NCBI GenBank assembly: GCA_009778175.1
Contig: WRKH01000319.1
Coordinates: forward strand, 1 to 41,586
Length of the DNA stretch: 41,586 nt
Direction of reading: 5' to 3'
Origin: Turicibacter sp.
GTDB taxonomy: Bacteria > Bacillota > Clostridia > Lachnospirales > WQUN01
Below, one piece after another: positions 8,049 through 16,714 of the stretch (positions are counted from its first letter, which is position 1; the number at the start of each line of letters is the position of its first letter). The notes under the pieces were generated by a model. It was not told the origin of the DNA and ran no database searches. It saw only the letters and a list, made by a program, of their open reading frames with translations. The position numbers and the translations under genes are program-made.

Positions 8049-8077
8049 ATTGTATCATATTGAAATCAAAATGTCAA
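8049..8077 (-). promoter_or_regulatory. sigma70-type promoter upstream of CRISPR-like repeat copy 1
   Basis: TTGACA-17 nt-TACAAT; the -35 overlaps the stop of the upstream gene. Confidence 0.85.
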
Positions 8078-9006
8078 ATTTTTCTCCCCAATTTCAAAAA
8101 AGCCGATTTTGCCATGTTTAACAACCTGTGGTCGGTTTTCCAACTATCTAAATGCAACAAATTGAAAAAATAGTCGTGGTCAAATATAATTTTTTTACGC
8201 AAAATTTCTTGTTCGGTATTTTTGTGATAATCATAAATTTTAAAAACAACCTCACATGATTCCACGATTTCGCCATTTTGGGGTTCGCTCTTGTGGCCAG
8301 TAAAATGATGTTTCAACCTTGCCCTTGGGCGATTCTTAAAACCCGCTATCTGCACCGTTTTTGAATCCGAACCAGCAAATAATGTTCCATACTCTTTCTT
8401 TTTAAGTTCACTATACAAAAAGCTGTCTTTTTTAATGTGTTGCCCAAAAAGTTGCTGACTGTCTGTCATATACAAAAAGAAACACGGTATATTTTCGACA
8501 GTCGCACCTACGCAATCCCACGCATCCCATTTTATATATTCTTCCAACATCGAACCTAATAAGTTTTCGCTATAATTTATTCCCATTATTTTCTTGATTA
8601 AATGGGCTATTTTGTCAAAATTAAGCAAAAACATCTGTTTAATGGTTTCGCTACGGACATCTCCGCTTTTTCGTTTATCTTCTCTATTATACGTCTTTTT
8701 TATGCGATATGGACAGCTTTCGTAGGTCGCTTGATTGTGATTGGCGAGCGTTGGAATATTTCGCCCACAATGTTTTGCATAAGATTTTTGCGTGGCGTTT
8801 TTTCCCTGCCCGTCCGGCAGGCGGGTATAAAAACCTATGATTTGTACTGGATTCAAACAAGCAGGGCGTTTTGCATAGGCTTGGATTTTATTATTGACAG
8901 CCAAATATTGAGGTGGTTGTCTGCCAGTCGCCTCTTCAAACACGTTTTTTATTATGGGAATTTCTTTTTCAAGCCCCATTGGCGTTTTAATTAAGCAATA
9001 TCGCAA
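8074..9006 (-). CDS. unknown protein, large gene of duplicated module copy 1 (probable TTG start at 9006; provided ORF 8074..9090)
   Basis: 'LRYCLIKTPMGLEKEIPIIKNVFEEATG' aligns with 'MRYCKLRAEEGNKIVPIIKEKFESATG' of copy 2. Confidence 0.65.
   Translation of the reverse strand: MRYCLIKTPMGLEKEIPIIKNVFEEATGRQPPQYLAVNNKIQAYAKRPACLNPVQIIGFYTRLPDGQGKNATQKSYAKHCGRNIPTLANHNQATYESCPYRIKKTYNREDKRKSGDVRSETIKQMFLLNFDKIAHLIKKIMGINYSENLLGSMLEEYIKWDAWDCVGATVENIPCFFLYMTDSQQLFGQHIKKDSFLYSELKKKEYGTLFAGSDSKTVQIAGFKNRPRARLKHHFTGHKSEPQNGEIVESCEVVFKIYDYHKNTEQEILRKKIIFDHDYFFNLLHLDSWKTDHRLLNMAKSAFLKLGRKI
8804..8825. repeat. GC-rich palindromic insertion element (in frame)
   Basis: ccctgcccgtccggcaggcggg; core CTGCC-CGTCC-GGCAG; encodes extra RLPDGQ-like peptide. 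Confidence 0.55.
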
Positions 9007-9035
9007 GTTTTTTCCCCCAAAAAGCCATAGTTTTT

Positions 9036-9341
9036 TTACAACATATCTATCGTTGGATATAAATTTTTTATTTCGAACCACCAATCCCATGTTTTTTGTC
9101 CGTGGCTGTTATTGTTAAATATTTCGGGAATATAACCCTCTTTTTCGGCTATTTTTAGCAGTTGCAAAATTGTTGAAAGCCCGATTGATACAGTCTGCTC
9201 GCCCGTTTGCAAAGCAAAAACAAGATTTTATTGACATTCGCCACAAGCCTGTTCGATTACTGTCAAGCCGTCTGTTGAAATTGTCAAACGTTCGTTGAAT
9301 GCGTCTTGTAGCATTCTTTGTTTTAGCTGTTTTGCGGTCAT
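9036..9341 (-). pseudogene. small gene of module copy 1, interrupted by an in-frame TAA
   Basis: frame reads MTAKQLKQRMLQDAFNERLTISTDGLTVIEQACGECQ*NLVFALQTGEQTVSIGLSTILQLLKIAEKEGYIPEI..., homologous to the intact 90-aa ORF 10353..10625; AAAGGAGGG SD upstream. Confidence 0.65.
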
Positions 9342-9403
9342 GAATCGCCCTCCTTTCTATCTGTATATCAAGTGATTGATTACACACGCAACAGGATATT
9401 TAT

Positions 9404-9432
9404 ATTGTATCACACGATTTCCAAAAAGTCAA
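9404..9432 (-). promoter_or_regulatory. promoter of module copy 1
   Basis: TTGACT-17 nt-TACAAT on the minus strand. Confidence 0.8.
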
Positions 9433-9462
9433 GTAAAAAATATGACATTTTTGTTACAGTTT

Positions 9463-10349
9463 TCAGCGAAACGAATCCGCAATATCCAAATGACGCTGTC
9501 CTCTTGGTTCAATTCTCCAAGTCTCAAAATTAACTATGTTGAAAAAATACTCAGTATCTATCAAAATATCTTCGCTGTAAATTTCGACATCATCCTGCCA
9601 TAATACAAATTTCAATCTTTCGGTTGCAGAACCGTTTTTAGGAATGGTTGAATGCCCCAAAAAAGCATATTCGACCTGCGTATATTTAGTAGTCAACAAT
9701 TTAACCGATTTGCTAGATTGCGGCTTAAAATATATGTTTTTGCAGTATTTTTTGAGAATTTTATGAATCCAACTATCGCTTTTGACTAAATGTCCGTAAA
9801 GCGTTTTGTTAAGCGATAAATACAGGAAAGTCCAAGCATAATTGTCTAATGTAGCCCCAATATAATTTGTGCCGTCCATAGCGAGATAATCACTCAACAT
9901 ATTTTTCAACGTATTATCCCCAAAAATCAGTCCTGTTTCCCTTTCCAAAAAATACACCACTTTATCAAAATTATCGAGCAAACGCTGCCTTATTTCCTTG
10001 GATAAATAATCCTTACTTTTGCCTGCCTGTCGGCAGACAGGGGCTTTCGGTCTTCCTTTTTATATTTTTGAGGCTTGGCGTAAATGCACAAATCATAGGC
10101 GGATTGGCTGTATTTTGGCATATTTTGTAACACCGCCTTTGTGTGCCGTTGATGAGGAGTGTATTTGCCGTGCTTGCTATAAAATCCTACGATAACTACT
10201 GGATTCTCGCAGTATGTGCATATTGCATATGCCTGTTTCTTTTCGCCTTGATAATACGGCTTTTTCACGCCTGTTGCACTCTCGAATTTTTCCTTTATTA
10301 TCGGAACAATTTTATTTCCCTCTTCTGCTCTTAGCTTACAATAACGCAT
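9463..10349 (-). pseudogene. large gene of module copy 2, frameshifted (ORFs 9990..10349 and 9463..9981)
   Basis: two ORFs together align with the copy 1 large protein; in-silico removal of 23 nt at 10021..10043 joins the frames. Confidence 0.7.
10021..10043. repeat. GC-rich palindromic insertion element
   Basis: gcctgcctgtcggcagacagggg; core CTGCC-TGTC-GGCAG; breaks the copy 2 gene. Confidence 0.6.
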
Positions 10350-10352
10350 TTT

Positions 10353-10625
10353 TTACCTCAAATCCAATTTGTAATCGTTTCTGATTGCTAACCAAAATTC
10401 GCTGTCAATAGGCGGAATGTGAAATTCGTTCTCCGCTGTTTTCAAACATTTGAGAATTGTGGTCAATCCAACCGAAAAATTTTCGCCGTTTTTTGTGGCT
10501 AGTGCAAAAATTATCGGTTCATCACAGATTTCACATTCTTGCTGTGTTTGCGAATTTGGTGTAAATTCGGCTCGCTTTTCAAATGTATCTTGCAATAGTT
10601 TTGTGCGGTATTCTTGCATCGTCAT
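10353..10625 (-). CDS. unknown 90-aa protein, intact small gene of module copy 2
   Basis: ORF with homologue in copy 1. Confidence 0.6.
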   Translation of the reverse strand: MTMQEYRTKLLQDTFEKRAEFTPNSQTQQECEICDEPIIFALATKNGENFSVGLTTILKCLKTAENEFHIPPIDSEFWLAIRNDYKLDLR

Positions 10626-10658
10626 AGTTTTCTCCTTTCTACTCCAAAAAATATTTTT

Positions 10659-10689
10659 TCGCCCTCCGCAGTTACAATGGCAGAGGGCG
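10659..10689 (-). terminator. hairpin terminator
   Basis: TTTCGCCCTC ... GAGGGCGAAA downstream of 10735..11853. Confidence 0.55.
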
Positions 10690-10734
10690 AAATACTAATT
10701 TTCAAAAGAATTGACACAAATCAAATATTTTTAT

Positions 10735-11853
10735 CTAGCGATTAGTTATAGAAATAACGTCCTCGCCAAAACCAACATCGAATCCAAACTGATTCGCAAG
10801 CGAGGTCAAAGGAACGAATAATTCCCCACCTCGCATAAATGGAGCGGCTGGCAAAGGCTGTGCCGCCCCGCCAACTCCAATTTGGAACGTCGCAACTCCC
10901 TCTCGAAACGTCATAAAACTCTGCTGTGAGGGATTGACAACGAAAATCTCGCCAGTATTGGCGTTGCGGGCGGATGCGGCTCGCATATCCCACAACTGCG
11001 TTATCGAAATCGGCACAAACCAAACGTCATTCGCCACCACAGGCGAAACGCTAAGCGGTTGCCCGTTAAATTGCACCGAAACAGCACTCGGCACGGACGT
11101 GCGATTGTTCGTGATAACCGCCACGGACGCAAGTTGCCGTCCTGGCGTATTTAACAGCGTTCCGTTCCGCCACAAGCCCACGGACGCACCGCCGTCAATA
11201 TTTACCGCATTAGTCAACCCAAACGCCTGCGCAATATCCTGTAATTGAGCAATATTCGTGTTCGGCACGTTGCCCACGACAAATATACCGTCCGCACGTT
11301 GACCCATGAACGCCCGAAACGCTCGTGCGTTCAAAAACGCCGAATCCATAGCAGGTGTGGGCTGTACGTTGAATCTTGCGCCATTCTGCACAAGGAACGG
11401 ATACGCCTCAAATGCCGATTGCAAATCCGAAGGAATGCTCCACGTGGACAAACCGCCCTCATTTAGGCTAAATTGGTTCTGCCAGTCGAACGTCGCCGCC
11501 CAATGAAACCAATCCTCGCCGCCATCGTCCAACGCACCCTGCGACAGCAACGCTCCAACCACGGAGTTATCCCCTGTTGACCGCAAATAATTGACTGGGA
11601 AAATAATTAAATCGTCCCCAGCCATATCCGCCAAAGCCGCCGCAAATTCGGGCAAAGTTGCCGTCTGTCTGCCGAGCAGTGTTTGGGCTGAAAATGCGTA
11701 AATATTGTAATTTTGGTTCAAATCGACCTCGATATACGATACATTTCGGTTGCCGCCGCTAGTTTGCACCTCACGGCTCGCCGCTTGCACTGAAACGCCC
11801 AACAATAGTGTGAATAATATCACAAAATTTAGTATTTTTGCTATTTTTAGCAT
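10735..11853 (-). CDS. secreted phosphodiester glycosidase (NAGPA-like) with copper amine oxidase N-terminal-like domain
   Basis: signal peptide; 'VNIDGGASVGLWRNGTLLNTPGR'; C-terminal 'PFMRGGELFVPLTSLANQFGFDVGF' resembles the Cu_amine_oxidN1 module. Confidence 0.7.
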   Translation of the reverse strand: MLKIAKILNFVILFTLLLGVSVQAASREVQTSGGNRNVSYIEVDLNQNYNIYAFSAQTLLGRQTATLPEFAAALADMAGDDLIIFPVNYLRSTGDNSVVGALLSQGALDDGGEDWFHWAATFDWQNQFSLNEGGLSTWSIPSDLQSAFEAYPFLVQNGARFNVQPTPAMDSAFLNARAFRAFMGQRADGIFVVGNVPNTNIAQLQDIAQAFGLTNAVNIDGGASVGLWRNGTLLNTPGRQLASVAVITNNRTSVPSAVSVQFNGQPLSVSPVVANDVWFVPISITQLWDMRAASARNANTGEIFVVNPSQQSFMTFREGVATFQIGVGGAAQPLPAAPFMRGGELFVPLTSLANQFGFDVGFGEDVISITNR

Positions 11854-11912
11854 AGTTTCCTCCTGTTTTTGAGATTTTTTAATCCTTGATTTGCTGTCAA
11901 CTCAATACAGAT

Positions 11913-11941
11913 ATTATATCATGGTCAATTTCAAAAGTCAA
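11913..11941 (-). promoter_or_regulatory. promoter of the NAGPA-like gene
   Basis: TTGACT-17 nt-TATAAT on the minus strand. Confidence 0.8.
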
Positions 11942-11950
11942 TGGGGAATA

Positions 11951-12949
11951 TTAAATTTTTGTTAAATCTCTTTCTTTTGAGTATATCTCAATCTGTTTTT
12001 CGAGTGAAATGTCGTTGATTAAAACAATTTTATCCGCCAAAATAGCGTTTTCGAGGTCGGTTGCTACTGCCACAAATTCCACTAATTTTACACGTATATC
12101 TAAAACCAAATCTTGAATTTCGTCCATGAACGATTGTTCTTTTTGGCTTGCCTGTGTGATTTGTTCATTCAAAAGATTTAACAAATTTGTTCTTTGCAAA
12201 ACTGTATCTGCAACAGGAATACCCGTACTAGTCAAGTTTATGTTAGTTTTAACGCCGTTTATCAATGTCCAAGGTTCATTTTCGTCAAATTCCGTATTTG
12301 TGGGTGTTTCGGAAATGCGTTCCGTTAATTCCCAAATCCAACAATCATTGACGTTGTACAGTGTTTCGCAATTATTTAGTATGAAATTCAAGTAATCGTG
12401 CAAAATTCGATATAATCCTCTATACGTATCAGAAAGAGCCTTGCGTTTGCCGTAAAATAGCCTTTCTAAGCAATCCATCGGCACGTCTGCCACATGGTTA
12501 AAAAATAATTCACTCGCAAATATTCTGTTAAAATTATCTTCGAGAAAAGTGTGTAATTTCAGCATATTTTGCTTGCGTATAACTAAATCGGATTTTGATG
12601 TTGGAATATTCGATAATTTATCAATTACGTGCAAATGCAAAGAGGTTGTAATTAGGTCGCCGATATACGTTTTTATCTGCTCTAATTCAGCAATTTTGCG
12701 TTCGTGGCGTTTTTCTTTTACTATGTGAAGTTTTGTATCTAGGTGCAGTTTGTTTGCCTGCATAAAGGCTATATATACGGCTAATGCGGAGATTGAACCG
12801 CCGAATATTGCCGTTGTTATTATAGCCCAACCGTTTGCGACTTCTCCGAAAAGTAGACCGCTTAGCAAGGATAGCAGGTTAATCAACCACGATAGCAAAA
12901 CAATCCCAACAATCACGAGAAAAATGCTTGTTATTATTTTTAATTTCAT
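11951..12949 (-). CDS. membrane protein of unknown function (two N-terminal TM segments)
   Basis: 332-aa ORF with hydrophobic N-terminus. Confidence 0.6.
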   Translation of the reverse strand: MKLKIITSIFLVIVGIVLLSWLINLLSLLSGLLFGEVANGWAIITTAIFGGSISALAVYIAFMQANKLHLDTKLHIVKEKRHERKIAELEQIKTYIGDLITTSLHLHVIDKLSNIPTSKSDLVIRKQNMLKLHTFLEDNFNRIFASELFFNHVADVPMDCLERLFYGKRKALSDTYRGLYRILHDYLNFILNNCETLYNVNDCWIWELTERISETPTNTEFDENEPWTLINGVKTNINLTSTGIPVADTVLQRTNLLNLLNEQITQASQKEQSFMDEIQDLVLDIRVKLVEFVAVATDLENAILADKIVLINDISLEKQIEIYSKERDLTKI

Positions 12950-12963
12950 GTTTCCTCCTTAAA

Positions 12964-12999
12964 GAGCCACAAGGGGCAGTAGTTGCCCCTTGTGGCTGT
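12964..12999. terminator. strong intergenic hairpin
   Basis: AGCCACAAGGGGCA-gtagt-TGCCCCTTGTGGCT. Confidence 0.55.
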
Positions 13000-13057
13000 C
13001 GTTAAAGTTGTTTGCGTGATGGACTTTGCCGTCCGTTCCGATTGCTTTGTTCGCCAT

Positions 13058-14119
13058 TTACCTATCCTGCCCTCGACTCTTCTTCTTTTGGGCTTTGGCT
13101 AGTTGGGCTTGTAGGTCTTTTAGTTGCTTTTCCAACTCTAGCCTTGCCTGTTGCTCCTTTTGCCTTGCTTGTTGCTCGGTTTGTAGCTTGCTTTGCAAGG
13201 TTTGATTGTTGCTTTGCAAGGTTTGGATGTTTTTCTTAAAGTTAGCAATAGTGGGTTTTAAAGATTCTCTCCCCTGTTCAACCGCCTGATCCCAAGCACT
13301 CACATATGGTTCTCTGGACACGTTTAACATCTTTTCAATTTCCTCTCTAACAGGATTATCCTGTGCGATATACTCGTTTTTTAGTCCCATTATCATGGCT
13401 TTTAGGGCTAAATCTGTTCCGATTACTATTTTTTGGGAAATTTTCCTATCTGCCAAAAGTCGCTCTATGACACTGTCAATATTCTTTATCTCTTCGACAA
13501 ATTCCATGCCCAACTGTCCGTCTGATGGATTTTTAGCAAATCCATGCTTAAATTTATTCAGCAAAAAAGGCAATAATAGGGCTTTCCCGTCTTTGGATAA
13601 CGTCTGCACAGTTTCTTCCCATAGCTTAATTACAGGGATTTTTTGCACCAATTCTTCCTTACCCAATACGTATTTTACCACGTATTCATTAGGTATTTGG
13701 TCGCTTTTATCAATCTGAATCAAAATTGCTTGTGGCAAAGGAATTGTTACTTCGTGTTGATTGACCATGTTCTTGTTCGCCAAATCCTGCAACACGCCGT
13801 GCAACTCATATTTAACTAATCGTAGCAACATGATTTCATCGTGCGTTGTCTGTGCCTCGAACAAGAATTTGTCGCCGTTAATGCTAAGCGGCAAATCCCG
13901 TCGCAAATCGGTCTCCATGTTGCCCGTAACTTCGCCGTCCGTGTTGAGCAAATCCTTTAAATCGTTGGCATCGAAGCTAACGATTGCGGTTACTGGGTCG
14001 TAATTCGTGCCCAAAAGGTCATTTACAAGTTTGACCGTTTCGGGTGGGTCGCACCTCAACATATCTAATATTGCATCATGCGTTACCAGTTTCTTCCGCC
14101 TATCCTCTTTATTCTCCAT
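13058..14119 (-). CDS. Rpn/PD-(D/E)XK nuclease family transposase-like protein with C-terminal coiled coil
   Basis: 'DLRRDLPLSINGDKFLFEAQTTHDEIMLLRLVKYELHGVL' and overall Rpn-like layout; C-terminus '...KKKSRGQDR'. Confidence 0.7.
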   Translation of the reverse strand: MENKEDRRKKLVTHDAILDMLRCDPPETVKLVNDLLGTNYDPVTAIVSFDANDLKDLLNTDGEVTGNMETDLRRDLPLSINGDKFLFEAQTTHDEIMLLRLVKYELHGVLQDLANKNMVNQHEVTIPLPQAILIQIDKSDQIPNEYVVKYVLGKEELVQKIPVIKLWEETVQTLSKDGKALLLPFLLNKFKHGFAKNPSDGQLGMEFVEEIKNIDSVIERLLADRKISQKIVIGTDLALKAMIMGLKNEYIAQDNPVREEIEKMLNVSREPYVSAWDQAVEQGRESLKPTIANFKKNIQTLQSNNQTLQSKLQTEQQARQKEQQARLELEKQLKDLQAQLAKAQKKKSRGQDR

Positions 14120-14170
14120 TTTTATACCGTTCGCCCTCGTGCAAACGCCGTGAGCAACTTCCTTTATTAT

Positions 14171-14199
14171 ATTGTAATCGGACTTTACAAAAAAGTCAA
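14171..14199 (-). promoter_or_regulatory. promoter of the Rpn-like gene
   Basis: TTGACT-17 nt-TACAAT on the minus strand. Confidence 0.8.
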
Positions 14200-14780
14200 C
14201 AAAAAATTTTTTGATATTTCGCTAAATCCAATTTTATGTCCCTACCGTTAATTTCAAAGCCAAAACGTCTATAAAATCGCACTAATTGCTCACTATACCG
14301 TGCCTTTTTGGCGGTTACAGTTTTTGCTCCCAAATTTATCACATAGTTCAAGTATATTTTCAGCAAATGCGAACCTAATCCCAAATTTTGGAAGTCACTT
14401 TCGATTTCAATAAGTTCCAAAAGTCCCTTTTTCTGCCATTCAGTCTCTTGAAAAGCATTGTCAAAGAACGCTCCTTTGAGACAGCCTATTTCTTTGCGAT
14501 CGTTTTCGTGCGAAACAAACACCCTAAACCAGCAATATATCATTCTAAGGTTACGGTCGAGCGTCTGTTCATAGGTTACATAAAAGGAATACTCGTTATC
14601 TTTGTAATCAAAAACGCCTGTATCTACAACGGATTGCATAACAAAAGACTCGCTTGTTTTTGGCGTTTCGCTCCAACTGATATTGTTAAGTTGTGATGTC
14701 TGCTCGTTAAAAAGATTGACGTTACTGGAAAAGTTCCTGTTTTTCCGCTCTTTCTTGAATAGTCGCAATAAATTTTTCAT
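14196..14780 (-). CDS. GNAT-type acetyltransferase-like protein
   Basis: start MKNLLRLFKK at 14780 after GGAGGAG; 'QNLGLGSHLLKIYLNYVINLGAKTVTAKKARYSEQLVRFYRRFGFE'. Confidence 0.6.
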   Translation of the reverse strand: MKNLLRLFKKERKNRNFSSNVNLFNEQTSQLNNISWSETPKTSESFVMQSVVDTGVFDYKDNEYSFYVTYEQTLDRNLRMIYCWFRVFVSHENDRKEIGCLKGAFFDNAFQETEWQKKGLLELIEIESDFQNLGLGSHLLKIYLNYVINLGAKTVTAKKARYSEQLVRFYRRFGFEINGRDIKLDLAKYQKIFC

Positions 14781-15242
14781 ACTTCTCCTCCACATCTCCA
14801 CGAAAGCGATTCTTGCGATCATCGTACAAAAATCGCTTGTTCCACTCAACTGTCCCTACTAGTAATCTTAACAGATTTTGCCAAGCATAGCAATAGAGCG
14901 GGTGGTTTATGCGGTTGGTAATGCTTAAAATATCCTCAAACAGAGTGATTGTGGTGTGTTCTATGCGACCTTTATCTTGGGAAAGGAATGTATAAATGTG
15001 TTCATTCGCTCGCAACTCGATTGGAATGTCGGCAAGTTCGATTTTTTCGTATGCCAGCATATCAATCAAAATCTGTGAAGTCTCGAAGACATAGTAAGAA
15101 TGGTATTCCAACAAGGAGTCTGCACGTAGTGCGTTTAGACTGAGAGACTCAATTTTCGAGATTTCTTGGCTTGTTTTGGCTATCAGAGCTTTTAGGGTGG
15201 ATAACCGTTTTTCAAATGGTGTTTTTACCAATTTCATCATTA
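14722..15242 (-). CDS. unknown protein (translated start probably MMKLVKTPFEKRL)
   Basis: AGGAGG upstream; provided ORF 14722..15333 extends through the terminator hairpin. Confidence 0.5.
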
Positions 15243-15260
15243 ATAAGTTCCTCCTAATAA

Positions 15261-15290
15261 AGCAAGGCGGTTTTTTAAGACCGCCTTGCT
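15261..15290 (-). terminator. hairpin terminator after the GNAT gene
   Basis: AGCAAGGCGGT ... ACCGCCTTGCT. Confidence 0.65.
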
Positions 15291-15329
15291 GAAAATGTGC
15301 GTTACAGCGGCAGCTATTTACTGATTTTG

Positions 15330-15944
15330 TCAACCACGTATATTAAACTCCATTTGCCTCTCACGTGGATCTCTCGCAAGAATCTCTTTACTAATCCATC
15401 TAGCAGGAACACAGCCCAATGATGTGTAGAAACGCTGAGTTTCTCTTGAAAATCCAGATTGAATATAGATTTTATGCGCAAAAGATTCTTTGGCTACTTT
15501 TTCTTCCACCATAGTAAATAGTGTTCTGCCGACACCTCGATGCCGATAGGCTTCTGAAACATAAAACCATCTTAATTCTACATACTCGTTGCAATCCCCG
15601 AAAAGTCGTTTGTTTGCCAAAATATAGCCCATCAACTTTTCTCCGTCAAATGCCCCAAATGCCCAACCTTTGTTGTGTATTAAAGCATCCACTAAATAAA
15701 TTTCCCGTTCTAGGCGTTCCTGCTCAGTCCAATCATAAATAATATCGCAATCTACCAATTTATTGTAGTTTTGCACTTCGTCGTATGTCCACATCTTCTC
15801 GATTTTTTGATGTCGATTGATATGTTTTAACATACCAATACGTGCATCGTAGACTGTTAATTGTCTGAGTTCTATCTTAAAGGATTTTCCTGGCCATGGG
15901 ATAAGCACAATTTTGTGTGGATTAATGTCTTCCATATGCTTCAT
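15330..15944 (-). CDS. GNAT family N-acetyltransferase
   Basis: 'LRWFYVSEAYRHRGVGRTLFTMVEEKVAKESFAHKIYIQSGFSRETQRFYTSLGC'. Confidence 0.75.
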   Translation of the reverse strand: MKHMEDINPHKIVLIPWPGKSFKIELRQLTVYDARIGMLKHINRHQKIEKMWTYDEVQNYNKLVDCDIIYDWTEQERLEREIYLVDALIHNKGWAFGAFDGEKLMGYILANKRLFGDCNEYVELRWFYVSEAYRHRGVGRTLFTMVEEKVAKESFAHKIYIQSGFSRETQRFYTSLGCVPARWISKEILARDPRERQMEFNIRG

Positions 15945-15953
15945 CTCCTTTCA

Positions 15954-16577
15954 TTATGGCAAAACACTAGTAGGCGGCAAAAATCCACTATTATTGCCCT
16001 GCGGATTGGTATTTGTGATACTAGCCAAACCGCCGCCCATATTCGTTCCGCTTGGGTTGCCTTGAGGAATTGTCGGCATAACCTGCGGCGTTGTCTGATT
16101 CATCATGTTTCCATGCCAATTTGCACTATTTACACCCTGTCGCAACGTATCAAATATTGGAATCCTGTTAGGGTCTTCGATAACGACTGGAACACCGTCA
16201 ATCCAGTTGACCCATACATCAAACGTGCGATTCAGAGAATCCGTAACGGTTATAACGCTAAACGTGCCGTAACTGGGCGGTAAACTCGACACATTTCTAT
16301 CTCGACGAATGTTTAGCATCGACTCGTCAACTCTGACGTTGTTGGATTGCGTGGGCTGTCCGAGCGTGTGAGACCAATTAGGTCCCGTCCTAAAATGGTA
16401 ATTACGAGGTGGCGAAATTCCTTGCGGAATGGTTGAATTTAACGGCTGTTGTAACTGCCCTGTCCGCACGGAAGTTGGTGCAATTAAGCTACTTGCCTGT
16501 AAATGCAATGGAATTCCAAAGTTTACGGCTATCCCTGCGGCTAATAGTGCGATTGCTGTTAGTATTGATTTTTTCAT
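15954..16577 (-). CDS. secreted protein of unknown function ending ...GFLPPTSVLP
   Basis: signal peptide; P/G/N-rich; in the sortase operon. Confidence 0.6.
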   Translation of the reverse strand: MKKSILTAIALLAAGIAVNFGIPLHLQASSLIAPTSVRTGQLQQPLNSTIPQGISPPRNYHFRTGPNWSHTLGQPTQSNNVRVDESMLNIRRDRNVSSLPPSYGTFSVITVTDSLNRTFDVWVNWIDGVPVVIEDPNRIPIFDTLRQGVNSANWHGNMMNQTTPQVMPTIPQGNPSGTNMGGGLASITNTNPQGNNSGFLPPTSVLP

Positions 16578-16612
16578 GATTTTGTCTCCTTTTTAAATAT
16601 TTTTGATAATCT

Positions 16613-16714
16613 TACAAAAACTCTATTATTTCTCGTCTAAAATCCTCTTCATTTTGCTCCTCAAACTCACGCCAATAATCTTCAAGATAATGTGCGTTGA
16701 ATGTTTCATTCATT
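16613..16714 (-). CDS. small protein (33 aa) MNETFNAHYLEDYWREFEEQNEEDFRREIIEFL
   Basis: GGAGG SD upstream; ATG overlaps the stop of the 79-aa ORF. Confidence 0.45.

Noticed and set aside
9115-9387. 90-aa minus-strand ORF MCNQSLDIQIERR...
   Set aside because: Wrong frame; the real homologue of the 90-aa copy 2 protein is in another frame (start 9341) and carries an in-frame stop
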